Shown one piece after another: positions 25,021 to 34,682 of a stretch of DNA of 64,000 nt. Source of the DNA: Sutterella sp047777475 (GTDB lineage: Bacteria > Pseudomonadota > Gammaproteobacteria > Burkholderiales > Burkholderiaceae_F); the NCBI GenBank assembly GCA_047777475.1, contig JBKEET010000005.1:62001-126000 (forward strand), read 5' to 3'. Position numbers and translations under genes: made by a program. The notes under the pieces are model-generated. The model did no database searches and was not told the DNA's origin. It saw nothing but the letters and a program-made list of their open reading frames with translations. Numbering within the stretch: position 1 is the stretch's first letter; each line of letters begins with the position of its first letter.

Positions 25021-25177
25021 ATAAAAATAGGCGGGCAAGTCCTGTCAAACTTGCCCGCCTGCGGTTCCGGAAACGCGATGCCGGAGATAAAGCATCTTTA
25101 CGAAAGCCTCGGCGGAAGCTTCGGCTTACGGCGGCTTTGCCGACCCCTTGGCAGTGAGCCGCGATTCGTTTCGCGAT
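25021..25177 (-). ncRNA. Candidate structured small RNA upstream of queA
   Basis: A minus-strand transcript of about 157 nt is suggested by a complete set of signals in the gene-free gap. A promoter TTGCGG (25207-25212) with a 17-bp spacer to TATATT (25184-25189) predicts a start near 25177. Hairpins follow at 25160-25175 (CGCG arms), 25104-25127 and 25077-25096 (GATGC arms). It ends in a 12-bp terminator hairpin with a T-rich tail. No open frame with a ribosome site is seen. It matches no RNA family I recognise; it is not 4.5S, tmRNA or RNase P. Confidence 0.55.
25022..25060 (-). terminator. Rho-independent terminator ending the candidate small RNA
   Basis: A perfect 12-bp stem (AGGCGGGCAAGT 25029-25040 with 25049-25060, eight-base loop), followed on the minus strand by ATTTTTAT. 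It lies between divergent genes, where a minus-strand terminator is pointless unless a transcript starts between it and queA. Confidence 0.85.
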
Positions 25178-25183
25178 GAGTCA

Positions 25184-25212
25184 AATATAGGGGAGAGGAT
25201 CCTTCGCCGCAA
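25184..25212 (-). promoter_or_regulatory. Predicted sigma-70 promoter of the candidate small RNA
   Basis: TTGCGG and TATATT on the minus strand with an exact 17-bp spacer. The -10 matches 5 of 6 consensus bases and the -35 matches 3 of 6. Confidence 0.45.
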
Positions 25213-25258
25213 TAGGAATAATTGAGTAATTTACTCAGGCTTTGATTTTGCTCAACAG

Positions 25259-25276
25259 CTGAGATTCATTCTCATT
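25259..25276. promoter_or_regulatory. Fur-box-like palindrome
   Basis: The minus strand reads AATGAGAATGAATCTCAG, with TGAGA/TCTCA arms, resembling betaproteobacterial Fur boxes. It lies about 50 bp upstream of the small RNA promoter and 135 bp upstream of queA. Function is inferred only. Confidence 0.3.
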
Positions 25277-25362
25277 TTTTTAAGGTGCCGTTAAGCCTGC
25301 AGGGGAGAAAAATTCCGGTGTTTTTTCCGAACATTTCACGTGCGTTCCGCCGCAAAGACGGC

Positions 25363-25368
25363 TACAAT
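25363..25368 (+). promoter_or_regulatory. queA: -10-like hexamer upstream of queA
   Basis: TACAAT 42 bp before the queA ATG, the same hexamer seen before several other genes here. No convincing -35 partner. Confidence 0.35.
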
Positions 25369-25409
25369 GCCGAGTCTTTCTTTTTCCAAGGTTTTTGGCC
25401 AGTCAAGCC

Positions 25410-26474
25410 ATGAAAGAACTCTACCTTTCCGATTTCGACTTCGAGCTCCCCAAGGAGCTCATCGCCCAGTACCCCCTCAAGGACCGCTCCGCATCGCGGC
25501 TTCTGCACATCACCACCGACGTGCTCGAGGACCTTCACTTCACCGACATCGAGCGCTTCCTTCACGAAGGCGACCTGCTCGTTGCGAACAACACCAAGGT
25601 GATCAAGGCGCGCCTGCTCGGCCGCAAGGACACCGGCGGCGCCGTCGAGGCGCTCATCGAGCGCGTCACGGGGCCCGACACGGCCATCGCGCTCGTGCGC
25701 GCGAGCAAGTCCCCGAAGGCGGGCACGGTTCTTCATTTCGCCGACGAAAGCGGCGAAAAAGAGGAGGAAGTGCTCTGCACGGGACGCGAGGGCCAGTTCT
25801 TCGAGCTGAAATTCGCGCGCAGCGTCTTCGACGTGCTCGAGGAGTTCGGCCGCGTGCCGCTGCCGCCCTACATCACGCATCCCGCCGAAAAGAGCGACGA
25901 GAGCCGATACCAGACGGTCTACGCGAAGTACCCGGGCGCCGTCGCGGCGCCGACGGCGGGCCTGCACTTCACCGAGGAGCTCCTGAAGCGCCTCGCCGAC
26001 AAGGGCGTCGACATCGAATACGTGACGCTGCACGTCGGCGCGGGCACCTTCCAGCCCGTGCGCGTCGAGAAGATCTCGGAGCACCACATGCACTCCGAGT
26101 GGTACCGCATCGAAGAGCCCGTCGCCGAGCGCATCAACCGCGCCAAGGCCGAAGGCCGCCGCGTCATCGCGGTGGGCACGACCTCGCTGCGCACGCTCGA
26201 GAGCGCGGCCGACCGCGTCGGCCACGTCGTGGCGGGAGCCCGCGACACGACGCTCTTCGTGAAGCCCGGGTTCCGGTTCCGCATCATCGACGCGCTCATC
26301 ACCAACTTCCACCTTCCGAAGTCCACCCTCGTGATGCTCGTCTCGGCCCTCGTCGGCCGCGAGCGCATCCTCGAGGCCTACCGCCACGCCGTCGAGCAGA
26401 AGTACCGCTTCTTCAGCTACGGCGACGCGTGCTACATCGAAAACGCCCATCTCGCCGAAAAGGGCGAGGAATAA
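25410..26474 (+). CDS. queA: S-adenosylmethionine:tRNA ribosyltransferase-isomerase
   Basis: A 354-residue QueA: transfers and isomerises the ribosyl of SAM onto preQ1 in tRNA, giving epoxyqueuosine. Hallmarks are LSDFDFELPKELIAQYPLKDRSASRLL, FLHEGDLLVANNTKVIKARL, GRVPLPPYI, YQTVYAKYPGAVAAPTAGLHFTEELL and VGAGTFQPVR, then TNFHLPKSTLVMLVSA. The ATG at 25410 fits homologues; an in-frame TTG at 25395 does not. First gene of a queA-tgt-yajC-secD-secF block, an order conserved in proteobacteria. Confidence 0.97.
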   Translation: MKELYLSDFDFELPKELIAQYPLKDRSASRLLHITTDVLEDLHFTDIERFLHEGDLLVANNTKVIKARLLGRKDTGGAVEALIERVTGPDTAIALVRASKSPKAGTVLHFADESGEKEEEVLCTGREGQFFELKFARSVFDVLEEFGRVPLPPYITHPAEKSDESRYQTVYAKYPGAVAAPTAGLHFTEELLKRLADKGVDIEYVTLHVGAGTFQPVRVEKISEHHMHSEWYRIEEPVAERINRAKAEGRRVIAVGTTSLRTLESAADRVGHVVAGARDTTLFVKPGFRFRIIDALITNFHLPKSTLVMLVSALVGRERILEAYRHAVEQKYRFFSYGDACYIENAHLAEKGEE

Positions 26475-26488
26475 GGAGTGCAGCCGAC

Positions 26489-27622
<1,134 letters not shown>

Positions 27623-27684
27623 CGCGCTTTTGCCGTTTACAAAAGAACGTCGCGATTTTTACCCGCTCCCTCGGGGCGGACACT

Positions 27685-27690
27685 TATAAT
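27685..27690 (+). promoter_or_regulatory. yajC: -10 element upstream of yajC
   Basis: A perfect TATAAT 68 bp before the yajC ATG, in the 135-bp tgt-yajC gap. No good -35 was found at standard spacing. Confidence 0.4.
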
Positions 27691-27757
27691 TGCAAAATTG
27701 CGCGGCGCCGGGTCCTCCGGCGCCGCGTCCGGTGAATCGATCCTATTCGGAGTTCAA

Positions 27758-28102
27758 ATGTTATTTGTCAATGAAGCTATGGCAGCCGGCGAGGCCGCCC
27801 AGGTCGGCGGTTTTGAAGGCTTGATGCTGCAGCTGCTGCCGCTCATTCTCATTTTCGTGGTGTTCTGGTTCTTCCTGATCCGCCCGCAGCAGAAGCGCCA
27901 GAAGGAACACACCAAGATGGTCGAAGGCCTGATGGCCGGCGACGAGGTTCAGACGATCGGCGGCATCTTCGGCCGCATCGCCTCGGTGAAGGACGACAAC
28001 ATGGTCCTTCAGGTCGCCACCGTCGAAGGCAAGCCGGTCACGATCACGATGCTGCGCAACGCGGTGCAGTCCGTGCTCCCGAAGGGCACGCTGTCCTTCT
28101 GA
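27758..28102 (+). CDS. yajC: Preprotein translocase subunit YajC
   Basis: A 114-residue YajC, accessory to SecDF in the inner membrane. One membrane segment (LMLQLLPLILIFVVFWFFLIRPQQKR) is followed by the cytoplasmic domain with GLMAGDEVQTIGGIFGRIASV. The ATG at 27758 is preferred to an earlier in-frame start because it gives the family length (about 110). Confidence 0.96.
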   Translation: MLFVNEAMAAGEAAQVGGFEGLMLQLLPLILIFVVFWFFLIRPQQKRQKEHTKMVEGLMAGDEVQTIGGIFGRIASVKDDNMVLQVATVEGKPVTITMLRNAVQSVLPKGTLSF

Positions 28103-28119
28103 GCCGCCGGCTCCGCAGC

Positions 28120-28158
28120 AAGCGCCTAGGGCTTTAAGAAAGCTCTCGGCGCTTTTTT
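28120..28158 (+). terminator. Terminator or attenuator between yajC and secD
   Basis: Arms AAGCGCC (28120-28126) and GGCGCTT (28148-28154) enclose a second pairing (AGGGCTTT with AAAGCTCT), followed by TTTTTT. It would uncouple yajC from secD or attenuate read-through. Confidence 0.75.
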
Positions 28159-28275
28159 CGGTTTTTCGGAGCGAAGGCTCCGGAAGGCCGCCGGCACATC
28201 TTCCGCGCCGCTCCGGCGCGGTCAACAACGTCAGCCGCATCCGCCTCAAGCCGGGTGCGGCGGAGAACTAATGCG

Positions 28276-30177
28276 ATGAACCGCTATCCTCTGTGGAAAT
28301 ACATCGTCATCGCCGCGGCGCTCATCATCGGCTTCATCTACACGCTGCCGAACTTCTACGGCGAGTCGCCCGCGGTGCAGGTCTCCTCGGCCAAGGCGAC
28401 GGTGAAAGTCACCGAAAAGACGCTCGCCCAGGTCGAGGACCTGCTCAAGTCGGCGAACCTCAAGCCCAACGGCGTTTTCTACGAGCAGGGCCCGCAGCAG
28501 AACACCATCCGCGTGCGCTTTGACAAGACTGAGTCGGAGAACCAGCTCAAGGCCCGCGAGGTGCTCGAGAAGGCCCTGAACCGCGATCCGGAAGATCCTT
28601 CCTACGTGATCGCGCTCAACCTCGTGCCCAACACGCCGAAGTGGCTCCTTTCGATCCACGCCCTGCCGATGTACCTCGGCCTTGACCTGCGCGGCGGCGT
28701 CCACTTCCTGCTGCAGGTCGACATGAGCTCCGCGATCACGCGCCGCGCCGAGGCGACCGTCTCCGACCTGCGCACGCAGTTCCGCGACAAGGGCATCCGC
28801 CACAAGGGCATCTCGCGCACGGGCAACACCGTCGAGATCCGCTTCGACACCGAAGCCGAGCGCGACCGCGCCAACGACCTGCTGCGCAGCACGCAGCCCG
28901 ACCTGGTGCTCACGCTCCCGTCTTCCGACGCGGCCCCCTACATCATCCGCGCCGAGCTCTCGCAGAAGGCCATCCAGAACGTCCAGAGCTACGCCCTGAA
29001 GCAGAACATCTCCACGCTCCATAACCGCATCAACGAGCTCGGCGTCGCCGAGCCCGTGATCGCGCAGCAGGGCGCCGACCGCATCGTTGTGCAGCTGCCG
29101 GGCGTGCAGGACACCGCCAAGGCCAAGGAAATCCTCGGCCGCACCGCCACGCTCGAAGTCCGCCTCGTCGACGACTCGCCCGAGGCCCTCGCGCAGCTCG
29201 CCCAGGGCAGCGTGCCCTTCGGCGACGAGAAGTTCCTCGACCGCGAAGGCCGCACGGTGCTCGTGAAGCGCCGCGTCATCCTGACGGGCGACAACCTCAA
29301 CGACGCGCAGCCGGGCTTTGACAGCCAGACGCAGGAGCCGACCGTGAACCTCACGCTCGACAACCGCGGCGCGCGCATCTTCCAGGACGTCACGCGCGAC
29401 AACGTCGGCAAGCGCATCGCCATCATCCTCTTCGAGAAGGGCAAGGGCGAAGTGGTCACCGCGCCGGTGGTCCGCCAGGAAATCGGCGGCGGCCGCGTGC
29501 AGATCTCGGGCCGCATGACGACGGTCGAGGCGACCGACACCGCGCTGCTGCTGCGCGCCGGCTCGCTCGCCGCGCCGATGGAAATCGTCGAGGAGCGCCT
29601 GATCGGCCCGAGCCTCGGCGAAGCGAACATTCAGGCGGGCTTCCGCTCGACGCTCTACGGCTTCGTGCTGATCGTCGTCTTCATGGCGGTCTACTACGAG
29701 GTGTTCGGCATCATCACGGGCCTCACCCTGATCGCGAACATCATGTGCCTGATCGCGCTGCTCTCGATGCTGCAGGCAACGCTCACGCTGCCCGGCATCG
29801 CCGCCCTCGCGCTCACGCTCGGCATGGCCGTCGACTCGAACGTGCTGATCAACGAGCGCATCCGCGAGGAGCTGCGAATAGGACGGCTGCCGCAGACGGC
29901 CATCTCGATCGGCTACGAGCGCGCGTTCAACACGATTATCGACTCGAACATCACGAGCCTTATCGCCGGCCTGGCACTGCTCATCTTCGGTTCCGGCCCG
30001 GTGAGAGGCTTCGCCGTCGTGCACTGCCTCGGCATCCTGACGTCGATCTTCACCTCGGTGACGGTCTCGCGCGCCATGGTCAACCTCTGGTACGGCCGCC
30101 GCAAGAAGCTCACCAAGGTCTACATCGGCACGGCCTGGCATCCGAAGCCCGAAGAGCTTCCTTACTGGCTTAAGTAA
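28276..30177 (+). CDS. secD: Protein translocase subunit SecD
   Basis: A 633-residue SecD, which with SecF uses the proton gradient to complete export of secreted proteins. An N-terminal transmembrane helix (MNRYPLWKYIVIAAALIIGFIYTLPNFYG) precedes a large periplasmic part, with LGLDLRGGVHFLLQVD, GRMTTVEATDTALLLRAGSLAAPM and IGPSLGEANIQAGFRS, then five C-terminal helices with GMAVDSNVLINERIREEL. The start is set at 28276 with GGAG ten bases upstream. Complete, slightly longer than E. coli SecD (615). Confidence 0.97.
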   Translation: MNRYPLWKYIVIAAALIIGFIYTLPNFYGESPAVQVSSAKATVKVTEKTLAQVEDLLKSANLKPNGVFYEQGPQQNTIRVRFDKTESENQLKAREVLEKALNRDPEDPSYVIALNLVPNTPKWLLSIHALPMYLGLDLRGGVHFLLQVDMSSAITRRAEATVSDLRTQFRDKGIRHKGISRTGNTVEIRFDTEAERDRANDLLRSTQPDLVLTLPSSDAAPYIIRAELSQKAIQNVQSYALKQNISTLHNRINELGVAEPVIAQQGADRIVVQLPGVQDTAKAKEILGRTATLEVRLVDDSPEALAQLAQGSVPFGDEKFLDREGRTVLVKRRVILTGDNLNDAQPGFDSQTQEPTVNLTLDNRGARIFQDVTRDNVGKRIAIILFEKGKGEVVTAPVVRQEIGGGRVQISGRMTTVEATDTALLLRAGSLAAPMEIVEERLIGPSLGEANIQAGFRSTLYGFVLIVVFMAVYYEVFGIITGLTLIANIMCLIALLSMLQATLTLPGIAALALTLGMAVDSNVLINERIREELRIGRLPQTAISIGYERAFNTIIDSNITSLIAGLALLIFGSGPVRGFAVVHCLGILTSIFTSVTVSRAMVNLWYGRRKKLTKVYIGTAWHPKPEELPYWLK

Positions 30178-30198
30178 CCGCAACGGGAGAGTACGCAG

Positions 30199-31131
30199 AT
30201 GGAATTTTTCCGCATCACAAAGACGATCCCGTTCATGCGGTATCGCCATATCTTCAACGCGATTTCGATCGTCGGCTTCATCCTGGCGCTCTTCTTCATC
30301 TTCACGCGCGGCCTGGCGTTCTCGATTGAGTTCACCGGCGGCACGACGATGGAAGTGCACTACCCGGCCGCGGTCGACACCGAGCACATCCGCGAGCAGC
30401 TCAAGGGCGTCTCGAACGAGGTGCTCGTGCAGGCCTTCGGCACCGCTTCCGACGTGGCGATCCGCGTCCCGACCAAGAAGGGCTACACCTCCGGCCAGGT
30501 GGCCGACGAGGTGATGAGCGTCATCCACAAGACGGACCCGAAGGCCGAGCTCAAGCGCACCGAGTACGTCGGCCCGCAGGTGGGCGATGAGCTCGCCCGC
30601 GACGGCGGCACGGCGCTCGTGCTCGTGGTGATCGGCATCATGATTTACCTGGCCTTCCGCTTCGAGTGGAAGTTCTCGGTGGCAACGATCATCGCAAACC
30701 TGCACGACACGCTGCTCGTGGTCGGCATCTTTGCCTTCATGCAGTGGGAGTTCTCGCTGCCGGTGCTCGCCGCCGTGCTCGCCGTCCTCGGCTACTCCGT
30801 GAACGAGTCGGTGATTATTTTCGACCGCGTCCGCGAGCACTTCCGAAAGATGCGCCGCACGAGCACGCTTGAGGTGATCGACTCGGCCATTACGGCGACG
30901 ATTTCCCGAACCGTGATCACGCATACGTCGACGCTCGCGATGACGCTCTCGATGTACTTCTTCGGCGGCCCGGCGCTGCACTACTTCTCGCTGGCCCTCA
31001 CGATCGGCATCTGCCTCGGCATTTACTCGTCGGTCTTCGTGGCCGCCGCCGTGGCTTACTACCTGCACGTGACGCGCGAGGACCTCGTCAAGCCCAAGAA
31101 GAAGGACGACCTGAGCGAGGCGGTGCCCTAG
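30199..31131 (+). CDS. secF: Protein translocase subunit SecF
   Basis: A 310-residue SecF, partner of SecD, with six membrane segments. Visible: the first helix after PFMRYRHIFNAISIVG, IEFTGGTTMEVHY, YVGPQVGDELARDGGTALV and the RND-type motif GYSVNESVIIFDRVREHFRKM, then SALTATISRTVITH-like helix 5. It starts 21 bp after secD. The C terminus is charged and cytoplasmic. Confidence 0.97.
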   Translation: MEFFRITKTIPFMRYRHIFNAISIVGFILALFFIFTRGLAFSIEFTGGTTMEVHYPAAVDTEHIREQLKGVSNEVLVQAFGTASDVAIRVPTKKGYTSGQVADEVMSVIHKTDPKAELKRTEYVGPQVGDELARDGGTALVLVVIGIMIYLAFRFEWKFSVATIIANLHDTLLVVGIFAFMQWEFSLPVLAAVLAVLGYSVNESVIIFDRVREHFRKMRRTSTLEVIDSAITATISRTVITHTSTLAMTLSMYFFGGPALHYFSLALTIGICLGIYSSVFVAAAVAYYLHVTREDLVKPKKKDDLSEAVP

Positions 31132-31166
31132 GACACCCGCTCCCCGGTCTGACCGGCTGACGCAAA

Positions 31167-31200
31167 AGAAGGCCGCGGCGGATTTCCGCCGCGGCCTTCT
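31167..31200. terminator. Terminator between convergent secF and DUF486 genes
   Basis: A perfect 16-bp inverted repeat (31167-31182 with 31185-31200, two-base TT loop). Its symmetry suits two-way termination. Confidence 0.8.
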
Positions 31201-31220
31201 GCTTGCCGGGAAACGGGGCT

Positions 31221-31592
31221 TTATTTCATGAAGACGAAATAGACGGCGGCGACGAGGCAGCCGAAGGCCGCGAAGTGGTTCCAGCGGAGCTGCTCGCCGA
31301 AGACGATCATCGCGAAGAGCGAGAAGACGACGAGCGTGATCACTTCCTGCAGGATCTTGAGCTGCGGCAGCGTGAAGGGGCCGCCGTTGCCCGCGAAGCC
31401 GATGCGGTTGGCGGGCACCATGAAGGAATATTCGAAGAGCGCGATGCTCCACGAGAAGAGCACGACCGCCCAGAGCGGCCAGCCGGAGATGAGGTGCGCG
31501 CTCTGCAGCTTCAGGTGAGCGTACCACGCGCAGGTCATGAAAACGTTGGAAATGCAGAGCAGCGCGACGGTCGCGAGACCCCTGGACAGCAT
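31221..31592 (-). CDS. DUF486 (DMT-superfamily-like) small membrane protein
   Basis: A 123-residue protein with four hydrophobic helices, matching DUF486. Typical pieces are NVFMTCAWYAHLK, SWSIALFEYSFMVPANRIGF and LKILQEVITLVVFSLFAMIVFGE. The family resembles half-size drug/metabolite transporters and likely works as a dimer, but no substrate is known. It is followed by the GTPase gene, with a GC hairpin (31597-31629) in the gap. Confidence 0.88.
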   Translation of the reverse strand: MLSRGLATVALLCISNVFMTCAWYAHLKLQSAHLISGWPLWAVVLFSWSIALFEYSFMVPANRIGFAGNGGPFTLPQLKILQEVITLVVFSLFAMIVFGEQLRWNHFAAFGCLVAAVYFVFMK

Positions 31593-31634
31593 ATAAGCCC
31601 CCGCGGAAAAAAGAAAAAGAAGCGGGGGCAGATT

Positions 31635-33089
31635 TTAATTAATCTTTGTGCCGTAGAGCTTTTCGAAGACCGCGCTCATGAGCTTCCCGACGATGCCTTC
31701 GAGGCGCTTTTCGGCTTCCTCGTCGCTGAGCTTACGTAAGGGAGAAAGCGAAATCTTCTGCTCGGAGACAATGCCGGTGACGGCCTCGCGCCAGAACGCC
31801 GGGCTCTCGCCTTCCTGCCACTGCCCGCGGCCGCGGCCGAAGTGCGCCACGGCGAGGTAAAGGAGCGCGGTTTCGACGATGAACCCGAGGAGCGCCTGCT
31901 CGCTCCAGGTGAGCTCGACGCCTTCGCTCCCGGAGGCGGAGTTGTAGAGCGCCGCGGCGCCCGCGCCGCCGATGGCGCCGAGGATGCCGCCCAGGATCGT
32001 GCCGAGCCCGAGCGAGAGGCCGCCCGTCGAGAGGTCGGCCGCCGCGCCCGCGGCGGCGCCGCCCAGCACCGCCCCCGCGGCGCCCGCCTTGACCGGGTTG
32101 ACGCCGCCGTCGGTGATGTTCCAGTCGGATTCGAGGCGGCGGAGGATTTCCTTGTTCGTGCCGCTCCCCTCGAGCCCGTTGATCTCGATGAGGCTGTCGG
32201 TGAGCGCCTTGAGGCCGAGCGAGGCGGCCGAGGCGAGCTCGGCCTGCGCCTTCTCCATCGATTCGCTGCCCGCCTCGATGAGGCCGAGCTGGCCCGCGAG
32301 CGAGCGCACGCGCTCGGCGACGCTCGGCGCCGGCGCCACGGACTTGGCGCGCAGGAGCCGGAGCAGGTGCCCGGCCATGGCGGCGGCGGACTTGCGCCAC
32401 ATCTTAAGGCGCGATTCGCGCCAGACCGCCTCGAGCGAGGCGTAAGGCGCGCGCAGCGCCTCGGGGAGCGCCTCGCCGATCGCATCGAAGAGTGCCGCTT
32501 CCTGCACCCAGCAGCGCGCGAAGGCGTCCATCGGCAGGACGGCGCGCACGAACGAATAGCCGCGCACGGCGCTCTTCCAGCGCTCGACGTCGGCCGCCTC
32601 GGCCTCGCTGCCGCGGGGCTTGCCCATCTGGTTGAGGAGCACGATCGCGGGCTTGCCGAGCCACGAGAGGATTTTCATCTCGGCGTCGATGTAAGGCGCC
32701 CGGTCGGGCATTTCGGAAACGTTGACGAGGTAGAGCACCACGTCGGAGATGTCCCGCGCGTGGATCACCGCCTTCTGGTCGAGCCAGAAGCTGCGGTTGG
32801 CCGTGCGGTCCCAGACTTCGGAAAGGAACCACCCGATCGGGTTGCTGCGGCCTTCGAGCCGCTTGGCGAGCGCCACCGAGTTGCCGAAGCCCGGGGTGTC
32901 CCAGAGCACGAGCTCGTTGCCCGCCGCGTCGCGCGCGAGCACGTAGGAGTCGGTGTCCTCGGTGACGTGGGCGCGGTCGGCCACTTCGCCCACGTCCTTC
33001 ATCAGCAGCGTGCGCGCGAGCGTCGTCTTGCCGATGTTGGTGTGGCTCACAAGGCTGAGGTGAATGCGCTTGGGTTCTGCGGGGTTCAT
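31635..33089 (-). CDS. DUF3482 GTPase
   Basis: A 484-residue protein with an N-terminal G domain: P-loop SHTNIGKTTLARTL, WDTPGFGNS as G3 and NQMGKP as the G4 region. The C-terminal half is the DUF3482 domain with a Gly/Ala-rich hydrophobic stretch (AGAAGAVLGGAAAGAAADLSTGG and on) that could insert in membranes. The start at 33089 puts the P-loop near the N terminus as in relatives; an ATG at 33128 is possible but is overlapped by a TATAAT. It is paired with the DUF2868 gene upstream, as is usual in Burkholderiales. Biological role unknown. Confidence 0.85.
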   Translation of the reverse strand: MNPAEPKRIHLSLVSHTNIGKTTLARTLLMKDVGEVADRAHVTEDTDSYVLARDAAGNELVLWDTPGFGNSVALAKRLEGRSNPIGWFLSEVWDRTANRSFWLDQKAVIHARDISDVVLYLVNVSEMPDRAPYIDAEMKILSWLGKPAIVLLNQMGKPRGSEAEAADVERWKSAVRGYSFVRAVLPMDAFARCWVQEAALFDAIGEALPEALRAPYASLEAVWRESRLKMWRKSAAAMAGHLLRLLRAKSVAPAPSVAERVRSLAGQLGLIEAGSESMEKAQAELASAASLGLKALTDSLIEINGLEGSGTNKEILRRLESDWNITDGGVNPVKAGAAGAVLGGAAAGAAADLSTGGLSLGLGTILGGILGAIGGAGAAALYNSASGSEGVELTWSEQALLGFIVETALLYLAVAHFGRGRGQWQEGESPAFWREAVTGIVSEQKISLSPLRKLSDEEAEKRLEGIVGKLMSAVFEKLYGTKIN

Positions 33090-33179
33090 GGCAAAGGGTG
33101 TCTTGCTCGAAAACGGGTTGGCCCCCATTATAAAAAAGCGCGGGCCGCAGCCGAGCGGGCGTTTCGGCCCGCGCCCCGC

Positions 33180-34673
33180 TTACTGCTCGGCGGCCGCTTC
33201 GGCTTTCTGGCGGCGCCAGTAGGCCTCGAGCGCTTCCTCGGCGTGCTTGGCGCCCGCCGGATCGGCGAGGTCGGCCGCGACGGCGGCGCAGCCGCAGGAC
33301 GAGGCCGCCGTCTCCCAGAGCGCGGTGCGGCTCGAGAGCGACGGGCTCCCGGCGCCGAAGCGCTTCGCCATCTCCGAGGTGTCGAGGAGCACGGCCGGGG
33401 CCGGGCTGCGGCGCTCGGCGCACCACTGCGCGGCCTTTTTCATCATGGCAAGGTGCACTTCTTCCTCGGGCGTGGCCATCGGGTCGATGCCGATCGCGAG
33501 CAGCACGCTCCCCGCTTCGGAAAGCGGGGCAAGCGCCTGCGCGATGTCCTGAGACCACGGGTCGCAGGACAGCCGCGCGGTGCGCGCGCCCTTGGCGGCG
33601 AGCGCGAGGTGCGAGGCGAACGACGCCCAGGGCTCGGACGCTTCGGCGGAGCCGCCCGCCGCGACGACGAGCGCGGCCACCTCGCCCGTTTCCTCGGCCT
33701 TGGCGAGAACGGCGCGGTAGTAGGGCGTGCCCGTGTCGAGCGTGAGCGTGAGGCGCGCCTTCTTCGCGCGCCACGAGGCGATGAACCCGAGCACGATGCG
33801 GGGCGCGATGACGGTGAGCGCGATGAGCGCCATGAGCCTCGCGATCCAGGGCGCGGAGTCGGCCGCGCCGCCGGCGTCGAAGCGCATGGCCGCGACGCCC
33901 GCCGCGTCGGGCATGGCCCCGAGGCCCGGCACCCAGCCGTAGAGCACGTCGAAGACTTTCTTCACCGTCTCGGGCGAGGCGCCGAACCAGGTGCTCTCCC
34001 AGCCGGCGGTGTAGGCCGTGCCGATGCCGCGCACGGCCATGCTCGTGAGCAGGCCGACGGCGAAGGCCGCGGCGGCGAAATGCAGGATCTTGGAGACCGT
34101 AAGCGCGAGCGACGGGAGCATCAGCTCGGTCCAGCGCGCGCGGAAGCGCGCTTTGACGGCGCTCTTCTTAAGCGCGGGGATGCCCGCCTTGGCGACGGCC
34201 GCCGTGAGCGAGCGGCGGATCGGCAGGCCGAGGCCCTTCTTGAAAAGCCCGAGCGCCGAGAGCAGCAGCATGACGTAGACCGCGAGGTTCCAGAGGATGA
34301 GGAGCAGCACCGGAGCCGAAAGCAGGTTGATGCGTGCCCCGTCCGTCGTGAAGCGGTCGGTGAAGGCGCCGAGCAGGTAGGCGCCGAGGATGATCACGAG
34401 CGCGAAGGCGCCCGTCGGGTAAGAGACGCGCTTGATGTCGGCGGGCTTCGGGGCGTCCTCCCTCAGGCGCGCGGCGACGAGCCGCGCCCTCACCGGGAGG
34501 AACGCTGCGGCGGGCACCTCGGGGCCGGTGAGGCGGCGCGCGTCGACCGTGGCGCGGTCGCGCTCCTCGTCGCTCCAGGCGGGCGAGCCGCCCGTCTCGA
34601 GCACCTCGGCGAGCACCGTGTCGGCGGCGGCCGCGGCGGGAAGCCGGATTTGCGTGTCAGTGGGCTTGGTCAT
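33180..34673 (-). CDS. DUF2868 membrane protein
   Basis: A 497-residue protein of DUF2868. After a soluble N terminus come about four hydrophobic segments: ALVIILGAYLLGAF, APVLLLILWNLAVYVMLLLSAL, LHFAAAAFAVGLLTSM, and LMALIALTVIAPRIVLGFI. The last 200 residues are cytoplasmic. The family co-occurs with DUF3482 GTPases; I infer a membrane-bound partner complex. It sits nine bases after the EptA-like stop, in the same operon. Confidence 0.85.
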   Translation of the reverse strand: MTKPTDTQIRLPAAAAADTVLAEVLETGGSPAWSDEERDRATVDARRLTGPEVPAAAFLPVRARLVAARLREDAPKPADIKRVSYPTGAFALVIILGAYLLGAFTDRFTTDGARINLLSAPVLLLILWNLAVYVMLLLSALGLFKKGLGLPIRRSLTAAVAKAGIPALKKSAVKARFRARWTELMLPSLALTVSKILHFAAAAFAVGLLTSMAVRGIGTAYTAGWESTWFGASPETVKKVFDVLYGWVPGLGAMPDAAGVAAMRFDAGGAADSAPWIARLMALIALTVIAPRIVLGFIASWRAKKARLTLTLDTGTPYYRAVLAKAEETGEVAALVVAAGGSAEASEPWASFASHLALAAKGARTARLSCDPWSQDIAQALAPLSEAGSVLLAIGIDPMATPEEEVHLAMMKKAAQWCAERRSPAPAVLLDTSEMAKRFGAGSPSLSSRTALWETAASSCGCAAVAADLADPAGAKHAEEALEAYWRRQKAEAAAEQ

Positions 34674-34682
34674 GTTTGAGTC

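Noticed and set aside
28246..31527. A 1,093-codon open frame on the minus strand opposite secD and secF
   Set aside because: It is a codon-bias shadow: the plus strand encodes complete SecD and SecF, and the reverse product is low-complexity Arg/Ala/His/Glu-rich sequence. Similar long shadows lie opposite pcnB, mltD, recN, rng and glnS.
31597..31629. GC hairpin between DUF486 and the GTPase genes as a terminator
   Set aside because: Arms are perfect but the loop is 17 bases and no T run follows the stem on the minus strand, so I did not list it as a terminator.
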